Assembly (NCBI RefSeq): GCF_001299635.1 | Contig: NZ_JRHN01000031.1 | Coordinates: 1 to 64,000, forward strand | Length of the DNA stretch: 64,000 nucleotides | Reading direction: 5' to 3' | From: Clostridioides difficile | GTDB taxonomy: Bacteria; Bacillota; Clostridia; Peptostreptococcales; Peptostreptococcaceae | Shown: positions 45,285 through 52,917 of the stretch, in pieces | How positions within the stretch are numbered: position 1 is the stretch's first letter | Layout of the letters: each line of letters opens with the position of its first letter | Program-made: the position numbers and the translations under genes | The notes under the pieces: model-generated | Told to the model about the DNA's origin: nothing | Seen by the model: the letters and a program-made list of their open reading frames with translations, nothing else | The model's database searches: none

Positions 45285-46028
45285 ATGGAAAAAAAGGGAA
45301 TATTATCAGTATTTAAAAATAAGAAGCCGATTATAGCAATGATACATTTAAAAGGAGATACTCCAGAAGATATCTTTGAAAGAGCTAAAAAAGAAATCAC
45401 AATCTTAGAGGAAAATGGTGTAGATGGAATAATGTTAGAAAACTACTATGGCAATTACTATGATTTAGAAAGAATACTTGAGTATGTATCAAACGCTGAT
45501 TTGTCAATCCCATATGGAGTAAACTGCTTAAATGTTGATACTATGGGATTTGAACTGGCAACAAAATACAATGCAAATTATATACAAGTTGATTCTGTAG
45601 TAGGCCATGTTAAACCTAGAGACGAGGCAACATTAGAAGAATTTTTTAAATTACAACGTTCAAAGTGTCCAGCTTATTTAATTGGAGGAGTTCGATTTAA
45701 ATATCAACCAGTATTATCGGAAAAAACAGTTGAAGAAGATTTAAAAATAGGTATGACAAGATGTGATGCCATAGCAGTTACAGAGAATGCTACAGGACAA
45801 GAAACATCAATGGAAAAGATAGAGTTATTCCGTAAAAACTTAGGGGATTTCCCATTAGTTATAGCTGCTGGAGTTACTTTAGAAAATGCAAAAAAACAAC
45901 TTGAATTAGGAGATATGGCAATAATAGGAAGTTACTTTAAAGATAATTACAAGGATTTTGGAGATGTTAGTGTAGAACACGTGAAAACATTCATGGATGA
46001 AATAAAAAAAATTAGGGAGGAAATATAA
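45285..46028 (+). CDS. BtpA/SgcQ-family TIM-barrel protein
   Basis: 247 aa. BtpA family (PF03437): KKPIIAMIHLKGD start, VDGIMLENYYGNYYD, YIQVDSVVGHV, CDAIAVTENATGQ, and a phosphate-binding-like VIAAGVTLENA near the end. Enterobacterial SgcQ is encoded in a PTS cluster, while cyanobacterial BtpA affects photosystem I; the reaction is unknown for both. Its position between IIA and IIB, with no other sugar enzyme in the operon, makes it the best candidate to process the imported sugar phosphate. That is inference. The stop overlaps the IIB start (TAATG). Confidence 0.82.
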   Translation: MEKKGILSVFKNKKPIIAMIHLKGDTPEDIFERAKKEITILEENGVDGIMLENYYGNYYDLERILEYVSNADLSIPYGVNCLNVDTMGFELATKYNANYIQVDSVVGHVKPRDEATLEEFFKLQRSKCPAYLIGGVRFKYQPVLSEKTVEEDLKIGMTRCDAIAVTENATGQETSMEKIELFRKNLGDFPLVIAAGVTLENAKKQLELGDMAIIGSYFKDNYKDFGDVSVEHVKTFMDEIKKIREEI

Positions 46029-46498
46029 TGATTAAATTAGTAAGAGTAGACCACAGACTTATACATGGGCAAGTAGCATTTACATGGACAAAATTTTTAA
46101 GTACAGATTGCATATTGATAGCAAGTGATGAGCTATTAAAGGATGAATTAAGAATGGCAGGACTTAGAATGGCAAAACCATCTAATGTTAAACTTGTAAT
46201 GAAGAATATAGAAGATTCTATAAAAGCACTCAATTCAGGAGTTACTGATAAATACAATTTATTGATACTTTGTGAATCTGTAGAAGATGTTTATAAGCTA
46301 GCCAAAGAAGTAAAAGCCATTAAATCTATAAACCTTGGTGGAACAAAATCAGATGATAATCGTGAAAATATATCTAAAGCAGTGCATGTGTCAAAAGAGG
46401 ATATAAATATGATTAAAGAATTAGATTCAGAAGGCGTAAATGTATTTGTACAATTGGTTCCTGATGATGATGCTACAAATGTAATGAAATTAATATAA
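46028..46498 (+). CDS. PTS system IIB component, mannose/fructose/sorbose family
   Basis: 156 aa. It accepts phosphate from IIA on H13 of VDHRLIHGQVAFTW and passes it to the sugar. The family's VKSINLGG-like stretch (KSINLGGTKSDDNRENI) and C-terminal VQLVPDDDA are present. It overlaps the BtpA-type gene by one base after GGGAGG. The sugar is not predictable from IIB alone. Confidence 0.9.
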   Translation: MIKLVRVDHRLIHGQVAFTWTKFLSTDCILIASDELLKDELRMAGLRMAKPSNVKLVMKNIEDSIKALNSGVTDKYNLLILCESVEDVYKLAKEVKAIKSINLGGTKSDDNRENISKAVHVSKEDINMIKELDSEGVNVFVQLVPDDDATNVMKLI

Positions 46499-46514
46499 TT
46501 TTAGGGGGATGAAA

Positions 46515-47273
46515 ATGGAATTTACACAAGTTATTCTGATAACTCTAATTGCATTCTTTGCATATATGCATTGTTTTGTAGGTTCTACAATGCATAATAG
46601 GCCGATAGTTGTTGCGCCACTTGTTGGTTTAGCACTAGGTAATCTACATACAGGTATAGTAATAGGTTCAACATTAGAGCTAGTATTTATGGGTGCATTT
46701 CCAGTTGGAGCAAGTAACCCTCCTGACTTTGTATCTGGTTCTATTATTGCCACAGCATTTGTAATATTAACTGGTCAGGATGTGTCAGCAGCAGTTGTAC
46801 TTGCAGTTCCTATAGCGACTTTAGTATTGCTTATAGACAACTTCTTAATGACAGTAGTACTTACATGGGGAGCTCATATTGCTGACCGTTATGCAGAAGA
46901 GGGTAATATTGAAGGTGTAGAGCGTGTGCAATTATTATTTGGTATAGGAAATAAATTAATATTAGCAATAATAGTAGGTATAGGATTCTCATTAGGTGTT
47001 CCAGTAATAGAAAAAATACTTTCATTTATACCATCATATGTAACTCATGGAATGGATGTTGCAGCAGGTGTTATACCAGCAATAGGTTTTGCTATGTTAG
47101 CTAGAATGATGCTTAATAAGAAAACAGTAGCATTTTTATTATTAGGATTTATATTGGTTGCTTATCTAAATATAACAGTAACAGGAGTTGCATTATTTGG
47201 ATTAGCAATAGCTTTAATATATGTTAACTTTGTAGGAGAGAAGGAGGTAGTAGTAGATGACAACGAATTCTAA
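46515..47273 (+). CDS. PTS system IIC component, mannose/fructose/sorbose family
   Basis: 252 aa, about eight hydrophobic segments. Membrane channel half with IID. Recognised by RPIVVAPLVGLALGNLHTGIVIG, ELVFMGAFPVGASNPPD and an HGMDVAAGVIPAIGFAML segment. ATG 46509 lies on the GGGGGAT ribosome site, so ATG 46515 is used. It overlaps IID by 17 bases, so their synthesis is coupled. Confidence 0.9.
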   Translation: MEFTQVILITLIAFFAYMHCFVGSTMHNRPIVVAPLVGLALGNLHTGIVIGSTLELVFMGAFPVGASNPPDFVSGSIIATAFVILTGQDVSAAVVLAVPIATLVLLIDNFLMTVVLTWGAHIADRYAEEGNIEGVERVQLLFGIGNKLILAIIVGIGFSLGVPVIEKILSFIPSYVTHGMDVAAGVIPAIGFAMLARMMLNKKTVAFLLLGFILVAYLNITVTGVALFGLAIALIYVNFVGEKEVVVDDNEF

Positions 47274-48099
47274 GAAATTGGAGACAATTTCACCAGACAG
47301 TAAAATAACGAGGAAAGACTTTTGGAAATGTTTTAGAAGGTCTTTAACATTAGATTCATCTTGGAACTATGAACGTATGCAAAATATAGCATATGCATAT
47401 ATGATGGCACCAATAATTCGTAGAGTATATAAAGATGATAAAGAAAAAAAATCGAAGGCTTTAAAAAGACACCTTGAATTCATGTCAGTTACTCCTCATA
47501 TAAGTACTCTTTTGGTAGGTATATCTGGAGCTATGGAAGAAGAAAATGCAAAAAATGAAGAGTTTGATGCAAATAGTATAAATGCTGTTAAGTCAAGTTT
47601 AATGGGACCAATTTCTGGAATAGGAGATTCATTTTTCTGGGGGACATTGAAGCTTATAGCAGCTGGAGTTGGTATAGCTTTAGCTTCACAGGGAAATATA
47701 ATGGGACCAATTCTATTTCTTTTAATAATAAACATTCCTCATTTTATCATTCGTTATATATGTTTAGATAAAGGATTTAAGTATGGAACTCAATTTTTTA
47801 AAGATGTAAGTGGTTCAAATATAGTTTCAAAAGTTATGGAAGCAGCTTCAATGTTAGGGCTTATGGTAATTGGAGGAATGACTGCCTCTAATGTAATGTT
47901 AAAGCTCAGTGTTAATGTAGGTAGTGGAGAGTGGGCAGAGCCCATTCAAACTTATTTAGACCAAATAATGCCATGTATGCTTCCAGCTATGATATTTGGT
48001 ATTATGTATTGGTTATTAGGAAAAAAAGTCAAGACAACTACAATATTAATTTCTGTTATAATTATTTGTATAGTGCTAGCTGCTATTGGAATAGTATAA
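47257..48099 (+). CDS. PTS system IID component, mannose/fructose/sorbose family
   Basis: 280 aa, start after GAAGGAGGTAG. Membrane partner of IIC, found only in the mannose family. Motifs: RKDFWKCFRRSLTLDSSWNYERMQ at the N-terminus, HLEFMSVTPHIS, MEEENA, LMGPISGIGDSFFWGTL, and four or five C-terminal helices. It completes a full IIA-IIB-IIC-IID set and is the last gene of the operon. Confidence 0.9.
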   Translation: MTTNSKKLETISPDSKITRKDFWKCFRRSLTLDSSWNYERMQNIAYAYMMAPIIRRVYKDDKEKKSKALKRHLEFMSVTPHISTLLVGISGAMEEENAKNEEFDANSINAVKSSLMGPISGIGDSFFWGTLKLIAAGVGIALASQGNIMGPILFLLIINIPHFIIRYICLDKGFKYGTQFFKDVSGSNIVSKVMEAASMLGLMVIGGMTASNVMLKLSVNVGSGEWAEPIQTYLDQIMPCMLPAMIFGIMYWLLGKKVKTTTILISVIIICIVLAAIGIV

Positions 48100-48135
48100 G
48101 CAGAATTAAGGATATGATTTCTAAAGTATTAAAAA

Positions 48136-48174
48136 AATCCCAAGTTCATTTGAACGAGGGCTTTTTTTTACTAA
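48136..48174 (+). terminator. Terminator of the PTS operon
   Basis: CCC-AAGTTCATTTGAAC-GGG forms a stem (GTTC/GAAC core, CCC/GGG base) followed by seven Ts. Confidence 0.75.
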
Positions 48175-48287
48175 ATTAACTAGAAAGAAAATTTTTATAT
48201 AGTAATTTATGACTATTCATGTGACAATTACGATTATTTTATTCATTAGTTATATAGTATAGAATTAAGTATCTTATATTATAATTA

Positions 48288-49193
48288 TTATATTATGATT
48301 TCAAAGTACTCACATAATCTGTTTAAGAATTTATCTTCCAATGGAGAAAAAGTTTTCTTTTTAGAATAAATAAAGAAAAATTTTCTAGTAAAATCAACAT
48401 TTTTTATTTTATAACATTTAATTTTACCTGCATTTAGATAATCAATAGCTGATATATAAGATATAAAAGAGACACCAAGACCCAGTCTAACCATTTCTTT
48501 AATAGCTTCATTTGATTCCACATGGGCTATTATATTTAATTTATTTACAGGAAAGTTATTTTTGCTAAGTGTGTTTAGTATTAAATTTCTAGTACCAGAG
48601 CCTTCTTTTCTCATAATAAAATTTAAGTAAGCCAATTCTTCTATATCAATTTTATTATCTTTATTATCAATTTTAAAATCTGAAGGAGTGATAAGAACAA
48701 GCTCATCATCTAATAAGTCTAGGTATTCTATTTGAGGATTGTTAACTTTAGAACCAACCAATCCAAAGCTTATTCTTTCATTTAAAATTTCTGATATAGC
48801 ATATTGAGAATCATAATGGCTTATGGAAAATTTTACGTCTGGGTAACTCATGGAAAAACTCTTCATAAAATCAGGTAAAATATAGGTTTCAGGTATAGAA
48901 CTACATGCAATATCTATAATACCTTCTATTTTTCCTGAATATTCTTTTATATCATAAATTGCACGTTTACAGTTGTTTAATATATATATAGCATGTTCAT
49001 AAAGAATTTCACCAGATTTTGTGAGTGTAATCACTTTGTTACTTCTATTTATAAGTACAGTTTCTAACTCTCTCTCTAAATTTTGTATATGTGCACTTAC
49101 AGTAGGTTGAGTTAAAAAAAGTTCTCTTGCAGCTTTTGAAAAACTTTGATGTTTTGCAACAGCAACAAATACTTCAAGTTGTTTAAAATCCAT
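48288..49193 (-). CDS. LysR-family regulator, selenium-metabolism-associated type
   Basis: 301 aa, start after AAGGAGGAT. The HTH is at residues 1-60 (FKQLEVFVAVAKHQSFSKAA, LTQPTVSAHIQNLERELE). The effector domain runs from about residue 90, with IDIACSSIPETYILPDFM and a GLGVSFISYISA segment. The N-terminal sequence strongly recalls the LysR subgroup annotated as selenium-metabolism-associated, near CysL. The nearby moeA-mobB pair fits a selenium/molybdenum enzyme context. Its targets are unknown. It is convergent with the PTS operon and divergent from the lipoprotein gene. Confidence 0.8.
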   Translation of the reverse strand: MDFKQLEVFVAVAKHQSFSKAARELFLTQPTVSAHIQNLERELETVLINRSNKVITLTKSGEILYEHAIYILNNCKRAIYDIKEYSGKIEGIIDIACSSIPETYILPDFMKSFSMSYPDVKFSISHYDSQYAISEILNERISFGLVGSKVNNPQIEYLDLLDDELVLITPSDFKIDNKDNKIDIEELAYLNFIMRKEGSGTRNLILNTLSKNNFPVNKLNIIAHVESNEAIKEMVRLGLGVSFISYISAIDYLNAGKIKCYKIKNVDFTRKFFFIYSKKKTFSPLEDKFLNRLCEYFEIII

Positions 49194-49555
49194 TATTTAA
49201 TCCTCCTTAAATTATCTAAAACTATTATAACATATTTGATAAATTAATAGTCAAAGGTGATTTTTAAAATAGAAAACCTTAAAATATTCATGGAGTTTTT
49301 GATTGTTTAGGAATAATTTGGTATAATGTTATAAGGATATTTACCTTTAAAATATCGTAAATTGAATTTTCAAAATTCAACTTTAAAATATATTTTATTA
49401 CAGAAAAATTACAAAGAGCTTCTTAATCTTATTAAATTCAAATAAATATTATATAATTATTTTATAATACAATAAATATAATTATTGAAAAAAGAGATAA
49501 TCGTACATCGAGATATAGATAAATATTATAAAATTTGAGAAAGGAGGATTGATTT
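49194..49555. promoter_or_regulatory. Intergenic region with promoter TTGATT-17-TATAAT and a palindrome
   Basis: TTGATT (49299-49304), 17 bases, TATAAT (49322-49327) is a good vegetative promoter reading toward the lipoprotein, with a leader of about 220 bases. The leader holds GATATTT/AAATATC (about 49336-49356) and a 19-base palindrome TTGAATTTTCAAAATTCAA (49362-49380). The rest is AT-rich without an ORF. Confidence 0.55.
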
Positions 49556-50290
49556 ATGAAGTTAAAAAAGTCATTAGTTTGTGTAACTATTTTAGGTATT
49601 GTACTTGTTGGATGTCATAAAGAAACCACTAAAGAGAAAAACCAAGTAGCAAATAAAGCAACACAACAAAAAACTATGACAAAAGTTCAAAATGATGTTA
49701 ATGAAATTATGAGTAAGGATTATAAGTTTGTTATAAAAAATATGGGAATACCTTATAACACAATTTATTATATAAAACCTAAAGATTTAAAAGAATCAGA
49801 TACAATGCAAGATATAAATACATCAAGTTATATGACATTAGTTTACCCTAAATATACTGGAAATAATGAATTAGATGGAAGTGCTTTATACATTGATATT
49901 AATAAAAATAAAGTTGTCAATGTTGAAACAAACTCGTTTTCATCACAAAGTACTATTGATATTGATGCTAATGCCAGTATTATGATTGAAAAAAGCGACC
50001 ATGAAAAATCAGCTGTGTCATTAGAAAATTTTAGAAAGATTGACTTAGGAGAGTATATTGGAGTTGATGAGTCTAGAATAAATGAAGTTGTTGGAGAGGC
50101 AAATTATGAGCTAACAGCATATAATCATGAAGGTAACAAAGTAGTTAAAAGTTATAGATTAAAAGAAGACAATAAATTATTAAAAAATGAAGTGCTTACA
50201 ATAAGTATTGTGGATAACAAAATAAAATCTATAAAAACTATTGAAAGTGATAAAATTGTAAAAATAATAAAAGGAGCTTTAATAGAATAA
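49556..50290 (+). CDS. Lipoprotein of unknown function
   Basis: 244 aa, start after AAAGGAGGAT. The lipobox LVGC, with C20 as the acylated Cys, follows a Lys-rich start and hydrophobic core, so it is anchored to the outer membrane leaflet. A hydrophilic Lys/Gln/Thr linker (about 21-45) leads to a globular part with two similar beta-rich halves (IYYIKPKDL...TLVYPKYTG and INEVVGEANYELTAYN). The second half, ending in LTISIVDNKIKSIKTI, recalls small SmpA/PepSY-like domains. I do not recognise a family. It stands alone and is followed by a terminator. Confidence 0.7.
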   Translation: MKLKKSLVCVTILGIVLVGCHKETTKEKNQVANKATQQKTMTKVQNDVNEIMSKDYKFVIKNMGIPYNTIYYIKPKDLKESDTMQDINTSSYMTLVYPKYTGNNELDGSALYIDINKNKVVNVETNSFSSQSTIDIDANASIMIEKSDHEKSAVSLENFRKIDLGEYIGVDESRINEVVGEANYELTAYNHEGNKVVKSYRLKEDNKLLKNEVLTISIVDNKIKSIKTIESDKIVKIIKGALIE

Positions 50291-50311
50291 TGGATTCTAA
50301 AGCATACAAGG

Positions 50312-50358
50312 CTGTTTCAAGATAGAAGTAAATTTCTAGCTGGAAACAGTTTTTTTAT
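50312..50358 (+). terminator. Terminator after the lipoprotein gene
   Basis: CTGTTTC/GAAACAG outer stem with an inner TAGAA/TTCTA stem, then seven Ts. Confidence 0.85.
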
Positions 50359-50544
50359 AAGATTTATAAAATTTATTGAATATTAGTTAGAAATTATTTT
50401 ATAAGCTTTATTAAATTTGAACTGCACTTATAGATAACAATTGGTTATAATTAAATATAAGATAAAATTATTTCTAAATTTTTCAATCTATAACATACTA
50501 CATTGAAATGTTTTAAATAAAAAATATATTGGGGAGTATTTAAA

Positions 50545-51726
50545 ATGATAGAATTAGCAGATGCCATAAAAATTATTGAAGAAAATGTTGTACCAATAAG
50601 TAGGGTGAAGAGAGTAAATCTTATAGATGCAGTAAATAAGGTAGTTGCAGAAGATATATATTCAACAATTGATAGCCCTCCATTTGATAGGTCACCATAC
50701 GATGGTTATGCATATAATGCAAATTCTGAAAATAGAAACTTAAAGATTATAGGGACTTTATATGCAGGAGAAGTATTTGATAGTGTATTAAATAAAAATG
50801 AAGCAGTGAAGATAATGACTGGTGGTAAAATACCAAGGGGTGCAAACTGTGTAGTAAAAAAAGAAGATGTAACTGTTGTAGATGATATGATAATTTTAAA
50901 TGTAAAGTTAAAGGAATATGATAATTACATATTCAAGGGTGAGGATATAAAAAAGGGGCAATTGATTATTAATAAAAATCAGAATATAGGGTATGATGGC
51001 TTAGGAGTGCTAGCAAGTCTTGGAATATCTACAGTAACAGTGTATGATGATTTAAAAGTCGGAATCTTGAATACAGGAACAGAATTACAAGATATAAACG
51101 AGCCTTTAGAGGATGGTAAGATATACGATAGTAATAGATATACATTATATTCGAAACTCATAAAGCTTGGTATACAGGCAGATACAATATGTAATTGTTC
51201 TGATGATATATTAGAGTTAGAAAAAATAGTAAAGAATATGTTGAAAAAGGTAGATTTTTTAATTACAACAGGTGGTGTGTCTGTTGGAGATAAGGATTTA
51301 ATTCCAGATGTATTTAGAAAAATAGGTGCACAAGAGTTATTTTGGAAAATAAACATTAAACCTGGAGGAGCTTGTTATGTAGCTACATTGGGAGAAAAAC
51401 TACTATTTGGACTTTCTGGAAATCCACATGCAGCAATTGTGGTATTTGATAATGTGGTAGTTCCTGTGATTGAGTATTTGACATATAAGAAAAGGGAGCA
51501 TTATATAAAAGCTATATTTAAGGGGGAATTTAATAAACTTTCAAATAAGGATAGATTTGTAAGTGGTAAATTATATACAAGTGAAGGTAAATTATATGTA
51601 AGGTTAAATGATAAGAAGGATGCTAAAGCTAGATTGTCAGCAACATTGAGAAGTAATTGTATGATAAAAATAAAAAAGGAAGAAACTATAAAAGAAAATC
51701 AGTTAGTAGATGTTGTTATTAGATAG
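50545..51726 (+). CDS. moeA: Molybdopterin molybdenumtransferase MoeA
   Basis: 393 aa, start after TTGGGGAG. Inserts molybdate into adenylylated molybdopterin. Domains: MoeA N-terminal parts (about 1-165, with DSPPFDRSPYDGYA and TGGKIPRGANCVV), the MoCF-binding domain (about 170-310, TTGGVSVGDKD and FGLSGNPHAA), and the C-terminal barrel (320-393). It is paired with mobB 23 bases downstream. Other cofactor genes must lie elsewhere. C. difficile encodes molybdenum hydroxylases that would use the product. Confidence 0.92.
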   Translation: MIELADAIKIIEENVVPISRVKRVNLIDAVNKVVAEDIYSTIDSPPFDRSPYDGYAYNANSENRNLKIIGTLYAGEVFDSVLNKNEAVKIMTGGKIPRGANCVVKKEDVTVVDDMIILNVKLKEYDNYIFKGEDIKKGQLIINKNQNIGYDGLGVLASLGISTVTVYDDLKVGILNTGTELQDINEPLEDGKIYDSNRYTLYSKLIKLGIQADTICNCSDDILELEKIVKNMLKKVDFLITTGGVSVGDKDLIPDVFRKIGAQELFWKINIKPGGACYVATLGEKLLFGLSGNPHAAIVVFDNVVVPVIEYLTYKKREHYIKAIFKGEFNKLSNKDRFVSGKLYTSEGKLYVRLNDKKDAKARLSATLRSNCMIKIKKEETIKENQLVDVVIR

Positions 51727-51749
51727 TTTTATGAAAGGAAGTAAATTTT

Positions 51750-52283
51750 ATGTATAATATATTGTCAGTTGTATCCTATTCTGGAGTAGGCAAAACTACA
51801 TTAATTGAAGGTATAATAAAAGAATTAAATAAAGAAGGGTATAATGTTGGGGTTATTAAGCATACATGTCATGATTTTGATATTGATGAAGAGGGTAAAG
51901 ATACTTACAAACATAGAAAATCTGGTGCTAAAAAGGTATGTATAATATCAGATAAACGAGTGGCATATATTGAAGAACTAAAAGATAATAATCCATTATA
52001 TGAAATGATTCAGTTGTATAGAGATATGGACTTAATTATTATAGAAGGATATAAAAATTATAGGTTTAGAAGATTGGAGATAACTAGAGAGAATAAATAT
52101 AAGGATATTTTATCAAATAGGTCTGATTTAATAGGAATTGTTAGTGATATAGAATATGATTTAAATATTAAACAATTTGATTTAAATGACTATAAAAATA
52201 TATCAAATTACATAGAGTATTGTATAAAAAATGAGATTTTAAGTATAAATGATACTGAAATAAAAAACATATTAAAAGAATAA
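51750..52283 (+). CDS. mobB: Molybdopterin-guanine dinucleotide biosynthesis adaptor MobB
   Basis: 177 aa, start after GAAAGGAAG. P-loop GTP-binding protein: GVGKTT at residues 12-17, VIKHTCHDFDIDEEGKDTYKHRKSGA as the conserved MobB segment, and DLIIIEGYKNY as the Walker B-like motif. It assists attachment of GMP to molybdopterin or cofactor delivery. MobA is not adjacent. It is cotranscribed with moeA. No terminator was seen before the next promoter. Confidence 0.9.
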   Translation: MYNILSVVSYSGVGKTTLIEGIIKELNKEGYNVGVIKHTCHDFDIDEEGKDTYKHRKSGAKKVCIISDKRVAYIEELKDNNPLYEMIQLYRDMDLIIIEGYKNYRFRRLEITRENKYKDILSNRSDLIGIVSDIEYDLNIKQFDLNDYKNISNYIEYCIKNEILSINDTEIKNILKE

Positions 52284-52309
52284 TTTTAAGATACTCTTTT
52301 GATATAAAA

Positions 52310-52318
52310 TGGTATAAT
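52310..52318 (+). promoter_or_regulatory. Extended -10 for the orphan IIB gene
   Basis: TGGTATAAT at 52310-52318 is a TGn extended -10, 84 bases before the IIB start. No clear -35. Confidence 0.4.
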
Positions 52319-52401
52319 TATTTATATAAATAAAGATATGAGAAATTTATCAATCGTATTTTGAATTATAAAATATCAAAGAAATCTTAGGAGGAAAAAA
52401 T

Positions 52402-52677
52402 ATGAAAAAGATATTAGTAGCATGTGGGGCAGGAATTGCGACATCAACAGTAGTTTGTGATAGAGTAGAAAGATTAATTAAAGAAAATAACATACAAGCA
52501 GAAGTTATACAATGTAAAATTGCTGAATGTGCAACAAAACAAGAAGGAGCTGACTTAATAGTATCTACTACTATATTGCCAACAACTTATGATATACCTG
52601 CGATAAAAGCAACAGCGTACATAACAGGTATAAATACAGCTGCCTTAGATAAGAAAATATTGGATGCTCTGAAATAG
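52402..52677 (+). CDS. Orphan PTS IIB component, galactitol (GatB) type
   Basis: 91 aa, start after TTAGGAGG. The whole protein is one PTS IIB domain of the lactose/galactitol class. The phospho-acceptor is C9 in VACGAGIATSTVV, in the classic P-loop-like position. No IIA or IIC is encoded on either side. It has its own promoter candidate and a terminator, so it is a single-gene unit. It may serve a distant IIC or act as a phospho-sensor. The sequence shows no truncation. Confidence 0.85.
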   Translation: MKKILVACGAGIATSTVVCDRVERLIKENNIQAEVIQCKIAECATKQEGADLIVSTTILPTTYDIPAIKATAYITGINTAALDKKILDALK

Positions 52678-52713
52678 TTTTGTATTTATAAAAAAATATT
52701 TAGTATTAAATAT

Positions 52714-52762
52714 AGAGTTGTGTCTTTGTAAGAATTTATTTATAGAGATATAGCTCTTTTAT
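52714..52762 (+). terminator. Terminator after the orphan IIB gene
   Basis: AGAGTTGTGTCTTTGTA pairs with TATAGAGATATAGCTCT over 17 bp, all mismatches being G-U pairs, followed by TTTTA. Confidence 0.65.
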
Positions 52763-52917
52763 ATTGTTTTAAAGGTAGAGTTAATAATATAAGTATTCAA
52801 TTTTATGAAAAATATTGATTTATATTGTAAATTTATAAAAGATTTAAAATTGTTGTTATGTTATACTAATTTATGGGTATTTTTTAGAAGTATCAATGGA
52901 GGAGGGATTTAATACTT

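Noticed and set aside
49362-49380. CodY box
   Set aside because: The consensus AATTTTCWGAAAATT is not met; the central W-G pair of positions is missing.
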